A stretch of DNA of 64,000 nucleotides from assembly GCA_027494115.1 (NCBI GenBank), contig JAOSJL010000001.1, positions 2,147,218 through 2,211,217 of the forward strand, read 5' to 3'. This DNA is from Acidimicrobiia bacterium (lineage in GTDB: Bacteria > Actinomycetota > Acidimicrobiia > IMCC26256 > JAOSJL01). A program made the translations under genes and the position numbers. How positions within the stretch are numbered: position 1 is the first letter of the stretch; each line of letters opens with the position of its first letter. Shown in pieces: positions 36,058 through 43,532 of this stretch. The notes under the pieces were generated by a model that did no database searches, was not told the origin of the DNA, and worked only from the letters and a program-made list of their open reading frames with translations.

Positions 36058-39000
36058 CTACAGACGTCGCACGATCACGTCGACGCTGTCACCCGACACG
36101 GTGAGCGTGTGGGCGCCCTCGAGGGGGCCGTCGACCACCTCGAACTGTTCGGCGAGCACCTCTCCGGCGATCCAGTCGGCGTGGTCGCGTGCCGCCACCA
36201 CCACAGGACCCTCTCCGGCGAGGTAGACCTCGATGCGGTCGGCGATCTCGAAACCGGCTCGCTTGCGCTCTTCGTTCAACGCACGTGCGAGCTCTCGGGC
36301 ACGACCCTCCGCCATCAGAGAATCGTCGAGCGTCAGGTCGAGGGCGACTGCCAGAGAGCCTTCCTCGGCGAGAGCCAGTTCCTCGTGCTGAGAGGCACGG
36401 ATCTCGAGGTCGTCGGGGCCCAGCTCCACGCTCTCTCCGTCGATGCGAAGGGTCACCGACCCGTCGCGATCGAGTGCTGAGCGGACCTCCGCACCGTCCA
36501 TCGTGGCCAGCACCGACTGCACCTCCGGCAGTTTCGGTCCGAGACGTGGTCCGAGTGCCCGAAAGTTGGGAGTCACCGAGTAGCGGAGAAGACCTTCGAG
36601 GGTGTCGACGCGTTCCACGCTCTTCACATTGAGCTCCTCGGACACTTCCGCGACAACCGCGCCGGTGAGTGGTCGATCCGTGAGCACGAGCGCACGTGTC
36701 AGAGGTTGGCGGACTCGGACGCGGGCTTCTTCGCGGGCGGAGCGTCCCAAGGAGACCACCGAGCGCGCAAACGCCATCTCCTCCTCGAGTTCCGGATCGA
36801 GGGCCGTGGCGTCCGCTTCGGGCCAGTCCTCGAGGTGGACGCTGGTCGAGGCGTCCGGCCCGGCCAGCGTGCGGTGCAATTCATCCGCGACGAACGGCGT
36901 GAACGGGGCGAGGAGCAATGCCGTCGTGGTGAGGACTTCGTGGAGCGTGGCGTGTGCGCCGAAGTCGCCGTCGTCGGATCGCCAGAAGCGAGGCCGCGAA
37001 CGCCGAACGTACCAGTTCGAGCAGTCGTCGACGAGCATCTCGAGTTGCTGCGCGGCCCGCAGGACGTCGAAGGATTCGAGAGCGTCGGTCACCTCGACCA
37101 CGGTGTGGTGCAGTCGCGAACGCATCCAACGATCGAGGGGATGACGTGGTCCGTGACCGGGCGATCCGGGCACGGAGGCGACCTTCCCGGGTTCGAACCC
37201 CTCGAGGTTGGCGTAGGTGACGAAGAACGAGTGGACATTCCAGAGTGTCAGGAGGAAGTGGCGGGTCGACTCGTCGATGCCGTCCTCGTAGACGCGCCGT
37301 TGGGTCCACGGCGACCCGGCGGCGAAGAAGTACCAGCGCAGGGCATCGGCACCCTTGGAATCCAGAATCGTCCAAGGGTCGATCACGTTGCCCTTGGACT
37401 TCGACATCTTCTGCCCGTCCCGGTCGACCACCAGGGCGAGGCACACGACGTTGCGGAACGGAGTGGCGTCGAACGCGAGCGTGTTGACGGCGAGCAGTGA
37501 GTAGAACCAGCCTCGCGTCTGGTCGATCGCTTCGCAGATGAAGTCGGCGGGAAACCGAACTCCGAAGACATCCTCGTTTTCGAACGGGTAGTGGAGTTGG
37601 GCGGCGGGCATCGAGCCGGAATCGAACCAGGCATCGAGGACGGGCTCGACGCGTCGCGCCGTCCCGCCGCACTCCGGGCACCGGAGGGTGACGGCGTCGA
37701 GGAAGGGGCGGTGGAGGTCGAGGGTCTCGATGCCGTTCCTCGCACCGTCGTTCTCGGAGAGATCGTCCTCGGAGAGCTCGGACAGCTGGGCACGCGATGT
37801 CACGCACGTGTCGTGCCCGCAGTCGGTGCAGCGCCACACGGGGATCGGTGTGCCCCAGAACCGGTCGCGCGACAGGGCCCAGTCGACGTTGTTCTCGAGC
37901 CAGTCACCGAATCGTCCGTGCTTGATGTGGTCGGGGTGCCAGCCGATCGTCTCGTTCTCCCGCAGCAGGGCGTCACGTCGTGTCGACGTGGCCGCGAACC
38001 ACGTGGGCTTGGCCCAGTAGATGAGAGGAGTGGAGCAGCGCCAGCAGTGGGGGTATGAGTGGGTGTAGTCGACAACCCGCTCGAGGATGCCCGCCGCGTC
38101 GAGCTCGGCGATGAGGCCGGCGTCAGCATCTTTGACGAATTCGCCGGCGTGGGCAGGCACCGCCGGCCCGAAGCGAGCGGCGTCGTCGACGGGGTTCAGC
38201 ACCGGCAGTCCCTCGGCCTCCCCGATCTCTCGATCGATCTCACCGAAGGCGGGAGCGAGATGCACGATGCCGGATCCGTCGTCGGCTGTCACGAAATCGG
38301 CGGAGACGACGCGGAGACCCCCGTCGGGGATCTCGAGCACGTCGAAAGGGCGACGATAGTGGCGACCGACCAGACGCGAAGCCGGGACCGGTTCCACGAC
38401 CTCCCAGTCATCACCCAGAACGTCGTGCACGCGCTCTGCCGCCAGGATCAGATCGCGCCGCCCCACAGACCGACCGGCTGTGGCGCGCACGCGCACGTAG
38501 TCGAGACCGGGACTGACCGCGGTGCCGACATTCGACACGAGTGTCCACGGGGTCGTGGTCCACACCAGGAGGTCGGCTCCGTCGCCGAATCCGTCGCTGA
38601 CGTCGTCGTGGTCCTCGTCGTCGAGAGGGACCAGGGGGAACCGCACGTAGACAGATGGCTCGGTGAGGTCGCGGTAGGCGCCGGGCTGCCCGAGCTCATG
38701 ACTCGACAGGGCGGTCCCGCAGCGTCCGCAGTAGGGCACGACCTTGAAGCCCTCGTAGATCAGCCCGGCATCCCACATTCGCCCGAACAGCCACCAGACG
38801 CTCTCGATGTAGCTGTTGTCGAGCGTCCAGTAGGCGTCGTCGGTGTCGATCCACATCCCGATACGGCGCGACAGCTCCTCGAAATCCGAGACGTAGCGCT
38901 GCACTGACTCGCGGCATCGTGCGTTGAACGCCTCGATCCCGAATCGCTCGATCTCGTGCTTGCCGGAGAATCCGAGCTCCTTTTCGACCTCGACCTCCAC

Positions 39001-39291
39001 GGGGAGCCCGTGGCAGTCCCAGCCGCCCTTGCGGGCCACGTACCGGCCACGCATTGTGTGGAAGCGGGGGAACAGGTCCTTGAACAGACGGGCCCAGACG
39101 TGATGGATGCCCGGTCGCCCGTTGGCTGTGGGGGGTCCTTCGTAGAAGACCCACTCCTCGGCTCCTGCCCGTTGACGCAGGCTCTGCGCGAAGACGTCTT
39201 CGGCATCCCAGCGGCGCAGCACGCGCTCCTCGAGCGCGACGAGATCGAACGGCCCCGGGGGCTCGAAAGGCCCCGGGGGCGCAGAAGGCAT
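36058..39291 (-). CDS. ileS: Isoleucyl-tRNA synthetase, type 2
   Basis: The 1077-residue class I synthetase charges tRNA-Ile. The HIGH motif is replaced by HHVW at residues 63-66 ('NGRPGIHHVWARLFKD'), and 'GWDCHGLPVEVEVEKELG' follows. This is the pattern of the eukaryote-like IleRS2 group that is typically less sensitive to mupirocin. KMSKS is at about residue 628 ('QKMSKSKGNVIDPW'). The CP1 editing domain is present, with Cys pairs 'CGRCG', 'CTDCG' and 'CPECG' likely binding zinc. A long C-terminal domain ends 'DSVDVIVRRL'. The gene is intact over 3.2 kb. No T-box-like leader is evident in the 174 bp upstream. Confidence 0.95.
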   Translation of the reverse strand: MPSAPPGPFEPPGPFDLVALEERVLRRWDAEDVFAQSLRQRAGAEEWVFYEGPPTANGRPGIHHVWARLFKDLFPRFHTMRGRYVARKGGWDCHGLPVEVEVEKELGFSGKHEIERFGIEAFNARCRESVQRYVSDFEELSRRIGMWIDTDDAYWTLDNSYIESVWWLFGRMWDAGLIYEGFKVVPYCGRCGTALSSHELGQPGAYRDLTEPSVYVRFPLVPLDDEDHDDVSDGFGDGADLLVWTTTPWTLVSNVGTAVSPGLDYVRVRATAGRSVGRRDLILAAERVHDVLGDDWEVVEPVPASRLVGRHYRRPFDVLEIPDGGLRVVSADFVTADDGSGIVHLAPAFGEIDREIGEAEGLPVLNPVDDAARFGPAVPAHAGEFVKDADAGLIAELDAAGILERVVDYTHSYPHCWRCSTPLIYWAKPTWFAATSTRRDALLRENETIGWHPDHIKHGRFGDWLENNVDWALSRDRFWGTPIPVWRCTDCGHDTCVTSRAQLSELSEDDLSENDGARNGIETLDLHRPFLDAVTLRCPECGGTARRVEPVLDAWFDSGSMPAAQLHYPFENEDVFGVRFPADFICEAIDQTRGWFYSLLAVNTLAFDATPFRNVVCLALVVDRDGQKMSKSKGNVIDPWTILDSKGADALRWYFFAAGSPWTQRRVYEDGIDESTRHFLLTLWNVHSFFVTYANLEGFEPGKVASVPGSPGHGPRHPLDRWMRSRLHHTVVEVTDALESFDVLRAAQQLEMLVDDCSNWYVRRSRPRFWRSDDGDFGAHATLHEVLTTTALLLAPFTPFVADELHRTLAGPDASTSVHLEDWPEADATALDPELEEEMAFARSVVSLGRSAREEARVRVRQPLTRALVLTDRPLTGAVVAEVSEELNVKSVERVDTLEGLLRYSVTPNFRALGPRLGPKLPEVQSVLATMDGAEVRSALDRDGSVTLRIDGESVELGPDDLEIRASQHEELALAEEGSLAVALDLTLDDSLMAEGRARELARALNEERKRAGFEIADRIEVYLAGEGPVVVAARDHADWIAGEVLAEQFEVVDGPLEGAHTLTVSGDSVDVIVRRL

Positions 39292-39367
39292 GGCGCGTAC
39301 AGTACCGAGCCGAGGTCGACGATCCGTATCCGATTGCAGGGCACGGGTGTGGCCGCCTTCGATTCAG

Positions 39368-39396
39368 TTGTCCGCACCCGCCCGTGCGCCTACACT
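39368..39396 (+). promoter_or_regulatory. Predicted promoter of the dksA-like gene
   Basis: TTGTCC (39368-39373) and TACACT (39391-39396) have a 17-bp spacer and lie about 70 bp upstream of the ATG at 39466. The element sits in the divergent region between ileS and the dksA-like gene. No other convincing promoter for ileS was seen there. Confidence 0.5.
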
Positions 39397-39465
39397 CCCC
39401 GCGCTCCCGGCGCCCCCGATCGGGGTCGACGCCCAACCCCCCAGCATCCAGCCCGATCGCGAGGA

Positions 39466-40232
39466 ATGATGGCCACCAGGAAGCCTGCGAAGCGCAAGTC
39501 GGCGAAGAAGCCGGCGACGCGCAAGTCGGCGAAGAAGCCTGCGAAGAAGCCGGCGAAGCGCAAGCCTGCGAAGAAGAAGCCCGCGAAGAAGCCGACGAAG
39601 CGCAAGCCTTCGAAGAAGCCTGCGAAGAAGAAGCCCGCGAAGAAGCCGGCGAAGAAGCCGGCGAAGAAGAAGCCCGCGAAGAAGCCGGCGAAGAAGAAGC
39701 CTGCGAAGAAGAAGCCTGCGAAGAAGAAGCCGGCCAGGAAGAAGCCTGCGAAGAAGCCGGCAGCGAAGAAATCTCCGACCGAGATGATTCGACCCAAGAT
39801 GAAGAAGGGGACGGTCGTGTGCTCGGTGTCGGGCTTCGTCGTCACGCCGCAGAAGCCGAACCTCAGCCCGAAGCGGATCGAGCAGTTCCGCGCGCAGCTC
39901 ATTTCAGACGCGCGCACCTACTCGAACAGGCGGACGAGTTGAGGGCCGAGGCCGACCAGTTGGCGGAGGACCGCGACCAGGGTGACACGCAGTTCGACGA
40001 GGAGTCGGGCGAGGGTGACACGCTGAGCGTCGAGCGTGAGCGCGATCTTTTCCTCAGCGCCGCCAACCGACAGACCATCGAGGAGATCGACCGCGCCATG
40101 CTCCGGATCGAGGACGGCAGCTACGGAGTGTGTGTTCCGGCCAGTCGTCGTCTCCCGATTGCGCGCCTCGAGGCCCTGCCCTGGGTCGAGACGTGCGTCG
40201 AGTGCAAGGCACGTGCGGAGCGACGCCGTTAG
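39466..40232 (+). CDS. DksA/TraR-family protein with a histone-H1-like lysine tail (frameshifted)
   Basis: After ATGATG (39466) come about 100 residues made almost only of Lys, Pro, Ala and Arg in 'KKPAKK' repeats, resembling the tails of histone H1 and HU-like proteins. A linker ('TEMIRPKMKKGTVVCSVSGF') leads to the coiled coil 'PKRIEQFRAQL'. The frame is lost at about 39907-39918; one added base gives 'LLEQADELRAEADQLAEDRD'. The DksA core follows: 'NRQTIEEIDRAMLRIEDGSY', then 'GVC', 'RLEALPWVETCVEC'. Only three of the four zinc cysteines are present (C...CxxC), because the second one is replaced in 'GVCVPASRR'. The family binds the RNA polymerase secondary channel. Streptomyces has Lys/Ala-tailed relatives. 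Confidence 0.82.
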
Positions 40233-40761
40233 CCCGCCCCCCACACCGGACCCCGAAGATCACGGGACCGACGAGCCATCCGGCGCACCCGATCGTGCTG
40301 GAGGCGCTCTCCGCGCGCCCGGATGGCTGCCGGTGGCCGTGGTCCTGGGCGTCGTTCTGCTCGATCAGCTCACGAAGACCTGGGCGGTCCGCCGACTCGC
40401 AGACGGACCCGTCAGCGTCTGGAGCGACGCGATCGTGTTCCAACTCGGGCGAAACACGGGCGGGGCGTTCAGTCTCTTCCCGTCCTTCACGCCGATCCTG
40501 GCGGTTCTGGCCGTTGTCGTCGCCGTGTTCCTCGCGCGAGCGGTGCGACGAACCGCTGATGTGTGGATGGTGGTGGGCCTCTCACTCGTCCTGGGAGGCG
40601 CGCTGGGCAACCTCGTGGACCGGGTCTTTCGCGATCCGGGCTTTCTGCGCGGAGCGGTCGTCGACTTCATCTCGGTCGGCGCGTGGCCGACTTTCAATGT
40701 CGCCGACTCCGCGATCACGATTGGGGCCGTCCTCATCATCTGGCGGGGCTGGCGAAGCTGA
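40213..40761 (+). CDS. lspA: Lipoprotein signal peptidase (signal peptidase II)
   Basis: LspA cleaves the signal peptide of prolipoproteins after lipid attachment. The 182-residue membrane protein has a hydrophilic N-terminus and four hydrophobic segments. Diagnostic motifs are 'VVLLDQLTKTWAVRRL', 'GRNTGGAFSLF', and the two catalytic aspartates in 'GGALGNLVDRVF' and 'VVDFISVG...FNVADSAI'. I take the GTG at 40213, which overlaps the end of the dksA-like gene by 20 bp. No better start is in frame before the first helix. rluD follows after a 14-bp tandem repeat. Confidence 0.93.
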   Translation: MRSDAVSPPPTPDPEDHGTDEPSGAPDRAGGALRAPGWLPVAVVLGVVLLDQLTKTWAVRRLADGPVSVWSDAIVFQLGRNTGGAFSLFPSFTPILAVLAVVVAVFLARAVRRTADVWMVVGLSLVLGGALGNLVDRVFRDPGFLRGAVVDFISVGAWPTFNVADSAITIGAVLIIWRGWRS

Positions 40762-40800
40762 CGGTGCCGGCGACGACCGCGACCGGGTGGGTCCGTTCCC

Positions 40801-40842
40801 CGTGAGGCTGTCTTCGTGAGGCTGTCTTCGTGAGGCTGTCTT
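40801..40842. repeat. 14-bp tandem repeat immediately before rluD
   Basis: Three perfect copies of cgtgaggctgtctt run head to tail and end one base before the GTG start of rluD; a partial fourth copy (cgtgag) contains that start. Each unit offers a GTG, but the 14-bp period puts successive GTGs in different frames, so only the last is in frame with rluD. Confidence 0.93.
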
Positions 40843-40843
40843 C

Positions 40844-41785
40844 GTGAGTATCGAGCGATTCGAGATTCCGGATTCTCTCGACGGGGAGCGTGCCGACCGT
40901 GCGCTCGCGCTCCTGCTCGACAGGACACGTTCGGTGGCAGCGTCGCTCATCGAGTCGGGGGCGGCCACCATCTCGGGGGCGCCCATCGCGAAGAGTCGCC
41001 GACTCAGCGCGGGTGACGTCCTGGTGGTCATCGACGAAGACGGCGACGTAGCCGGACCGGAGCCGTCGGCCGAGGTGCCGGTGGATGTCCGCTACAGCGA
41101 CGATGACGTGATCGTGGTCGCGAAGCCCGCTGGACTGGTCGTCCACCCGGGAGCGGGCCATGCAACAGGGACGCTCGTCGAAGGGCTGCTGCGCCGGTAT
41201 CCGGAGATCCGCGAGGTCGGTGAGACGCAGCGACCCGGAATCGTGCACCGGCTGGACCGCGACACCAGCGGACTTCTCGTCGTAGCGCGAACGGATGAGG
41301 CCTACGAGTCGCTCGTCGCGCAGCTCGCGGCGCGGAAGGTCGAACGGCGGTACCTGGCTCTCGTGTGGGGATCGCCGGAGGCCGAGCAGGGCCTGATCGA
41401 CGCGCCGATCGGACGATCAGAGAGGAAGCGGACCCGCATGGCCGTGCGTGGGTCGGGCCGCGACGCACGGACGGGCTACGACGTGATCGAACGCTTCGAG
41501 AACCCCTTGGTCACGTTGTTGCGGTGTCGCCTCGAGACCGGCCGTACGCACCAGATCCGTGTCCACCTGGCGGCGATCGAGCATCCGGTCGTGGGCGACA
41601 CCGAGTACGGCGGAGCCCGGGCGTCGTTGGCCCTCGACCGGATGTTCCTCCACTCGGAGAGTCTGCAATTCGAACAACCGCGAACCGGTGAAGTGTTGTC
41701 GTTCGACGAGCCTCTTCCGGCCGACCTCGACGCCGTCCTTCGCTCGTTGCGGTCAGGAACCCGGCGGTCAGGATCCGTCCGTTGA
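40844..41785 (+). CDS. rluD: 23S rRNA pseudouridine synthase, RluD-type
   Basis: The 313-residue product isomerises uridines in large-subunit rRNA. An N-terminal S4-like RNA-binding domain ('LDGERADRALALLLDRTRSV', 'SGAPIAKSRRLSAGD') precedes the catalytic domain, where 'GIVHRLDRDTSGLLVVART' contains the nucleophilic Asp. 'ETGRTHQIRVHLAAIEHPVV' is the conserved C-terminal block. Position after lspA is typical of actinobacteria. The specificity (RluD rather than RluC) is inferred from the S4 domain and HRLDRDTSGLL. Its 3' end overlaps the corrected end of the convergent Rrf2 gene. Confidence 0.92.
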   Translation: MSIERFEIPDSLDGERADRALALLLDRTRSVAASLIESGAATISGAPIAKSRRLSAGDVLVVIDEDGDVAGPEPSAEVPVDVRYSDDDVIVVAKPAGLVVHPGAGHATGTLVEGLLRRYPEIREVGETQRPGIVHRLDRDTSGLLVVARTDEAYESLVAQLAARKVERRYLALVWGSPEAEQGLIDAPIGRSERKRTRMAVRGSGRDARTGYDVIERFENPLVTLLRCRLETGRTHQIRVHLAAIEHPVVGDTEYGGARASLALDRMFLHSESLQFEQPRTGEVLSFDEPLPADLDAVLRSLRSGTRRSGSVR

Positions 41786-42212
41786 CGCGTCGGGGGTGGC
41801 CGACCCGCGTCCGGCGGACGAGGTCGGCGAGGGTGTAGCCCTCGAGCGTGCGCCGCATCTCGTCGGACACTCCCGTCCAGACCTCCTGGAGTACGCAGTG
41901 GCCTTCGCAGTGGTCGTGATCTCCCACCGCTTCGGTCAGCGGACCGTCCACAGCGGCGAGCACGTCTCCGAGGGTGATCTCCTCGGGAGGCCGGGCGAGG
42001 ACGTAGCCGCCACCCACGCCGCGCTTTGACCGGACGAGACCGGCTCCCTTGACGGTCAGGAGGATCTGCTCGAGGTAGGGCTGCGGAAGTTCCGTGCGCT
42101 CCGCGATCTGCTTCACGGACGTGGGCTCCGGGGAGTTCCTCAACGCGAGGGACAGCAGCGCCCGCGCCGCGTAGTCCCCCGGGTCGAAACCTTCACGCGC
42201 CCATCGTCGCAC
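41768..42212 (-). CDS. Rrf2-family transcriptional regulator (frameshift near C-terminus)
   Basis: This winged-helix regulator starts at the GTG at 42212. The DNA-binding domain reads 'YAARALLSLALRNSPEPTSV', 'KQIAERTELPQPYLEQIL' and 'GLVRSKRGVGGGYVLARPPE'. A possible cluster or metal site is 'HDHCEGHCVLQEVW', with two cysteines where IscR-type sensors have three. At a G5 run (41792-41796) one base too many shifts the frame; removing it gives the end 'VGHPDASTDGS' and a TGA at 41768-41770. As sequenced the frame would extend 250 bp antisense through rluD, which is not believable. Targets are unknown. Confidence 0.85.
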
Positions 42213-42306
42213 TTTCGGGAGGGGTCCGTGGAAGTCGGTGCCAGCGTCGGTGGAACAGTCGGTCGAACAACGGCGCGTTCGGAGACCGGCAACTAGCGTG
42301 GGCCGG

Positions 42307-43398
42307 GTGGATCCCGTGCGCCCCGACTACGCAGGAGCCTCGGTGCGCAGGATCGTCCCGGCGATGGTGGCGAACACCGGTGCCTCGTGGCTGCCCGAGA
42401 CTCTCACGACGGCCGACGCGGTCGTGCTGCTGGTTCTCGACGGGCTCGGCACACACTCTCTCGACGCGCACCGCAGTCGTCTTCCGGCGATGAGCGCGCT
42501 GGACCCGATGACCATCACGACGGTGGTGCCCTCCACGACGAGTTCAGCGCTCACGTCGATCGTGACCGGTCTCACGCCCTCACAGCACGGAATCACGGGA
42601 TTTCGGATGCGGGTGGACCAACGTGTGTTGAACGTGCTCCGCTGGCGCTTCGAAGACGGCCATCCGCCCCCGGACCCTTTCGACATCCAGCGCCACGAGG
42701 CATTCCTCGGGCGACCGGTTCCGGTGGTCACGAAACGCGAGTTCCGTGGTTCGGGCTTCTCTCAGGCCCACCTCCGGGGGTCGCGCTTCACCGGCTGGTC
42801 TGCGACCTCCACGCTCGTGGAGCACTGCCGCCGCCTCACCGCCGGCGGGGAGCAGCTCGTCTACGCCTACTACCCGGGCATCGACACCGTGGCGCACGAG
42901 TTCGGGCTCCACGACGGCTATTTCGAGCGGGAACTGGTGGCGGCGGACCACCTCGTCGGGGAGCTCGTCGCGGCTCTCCCCGGCAACGTCGCGGTGGCGG
43001 TGACGGCCGATCACGGTCATGTCCACGTGGGTTCCGATGGGTGGATCGAACTCGATCCGCTGAACGAGCTGGTCGCGATGTGTTCGGGTGACGGGCGTTT
43101 CCGCTATCTCCATGCGCGGCGCGGTGCGGCAGCGGAGCTGCTCGACGCCGCGAGGGAGGCGTTCGGCCACCTGGCGTGGATCTTCACCCGGGAGGAGCTG
43201 TTGGAGGACGGGTGGCTGGGTGCCGAGGTCAGCCCGGGGGCGCGTCGCAGAGTCGGCGAGGTCATCCTCGCCGCACGCGAGCCGGTCGGATTCGTGGACC
43301 CGGCGCTGCCCGGCGAGGCCGCACTGCTGGCCGCGCACGGAAGCATCACTCCCGACGAGATGCAGGTCCCGCTGCTCTCCGGTCGGGGAACGGCGTGA
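42307..43398 (+). CDS. Alkaline-phosphatase-superfamily phosphodiesterase/pyrophosphatase
   Basis: The 363-residue product resembles bacterial type I nucleotide pyrophosphatase/phosphodiesterases of the alkaline phosphatase superfamily. The first metal Asp is in 'VVLLVLDGLGTHSLD' and the nucleophilic Thr or Ser is near 'TTVVPSTTSSALTSIVTGL'. 'GIDTVAHEFG' and 'VTADHGHVHVG' hold the remaining Asp and His metal ligands. There is no signal peptide, so it is probably cytoplasmic. The GTG at 42307 starts just after a divergent region shared with the Rrf2 gene, so that regulator may control it. The substrate is unknown. Confidence 0.75.
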   Translation: MDPVRPDYAGASVRRIVPAMVANTGASWLPETLTTADAVVLLVLDGLGTHSLDAHRSRLPAMSALDPMTITTVVPSTTSSALTSIVTGLTPSQHGITGFRMRVDQRVLNVLRWRFEDGHPPPDPFDIQRHEAFLGRPVPVVTKREFRGSGFSQAHLRGSRFTGWSATSTLVEHCRRLTAGGEQLVYAYYPGIDTVAHEFGLHDGYFERELVAADHLVGELVAALPGNVAVAVTADHGHVHVGSDGWIELDPLNELVAMCSGDGRFRYLHARRGAAAELLDAAREAFGHLAWIFTREELLEDGWLGAEVSPGARRRVGEVILAAREPVGFVDPALPGEAALLAAHGSITPDEMQVPLLSGRGTA

Positions 43399-43472
43399 TC
43401 CAGCGGACCCGTTGGATCCGCGGGTGGGGTACACCTGCGCTAGGATCGACGACGGGAGTTACAAGGATGTAG

Positions 43473-43505
43473 TTCTCCACAGGTGGTCCCCGCACCTGTG
43501 GATAA
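43473..43505. promoter_or_regulatory. Pair of inverted DnaA boxes upstream of dnaE
   Basis: TGTGGATAA (43497-43505) is the exact complement of the DnaA box TTATCCACA. TTCTCCACA (43473-43481) matches the same box with one mismatch and faces the other way. Together they form a 10-bp inverted repeat (43476-43485 with 43493-43502) with a 7-base loop, 28 bp before the dnaE start. DnaA could therefore regulate dnaE here. Confidence 0.65.
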
Positions 43506-43532
43506 CTCGGGTCGGGGGGAGATCGAACACTG

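Noticed and set aside
39292..39465. T-box riboswitch before ileS
   Set aside because: The short gap has no recognisable T-box bulge sequence, no specifier-like stem and no terminator on the ileS strand.
41511..41767. Long C-terminal extension of the Rrf2 regulator, antisense to rluD
   Set aside because: It is Arg/Gly/Thr-rich shadow sequence of rluD. Removing one base from the G5 run (41792-41796) gives a normal-length protein ending at 41768.
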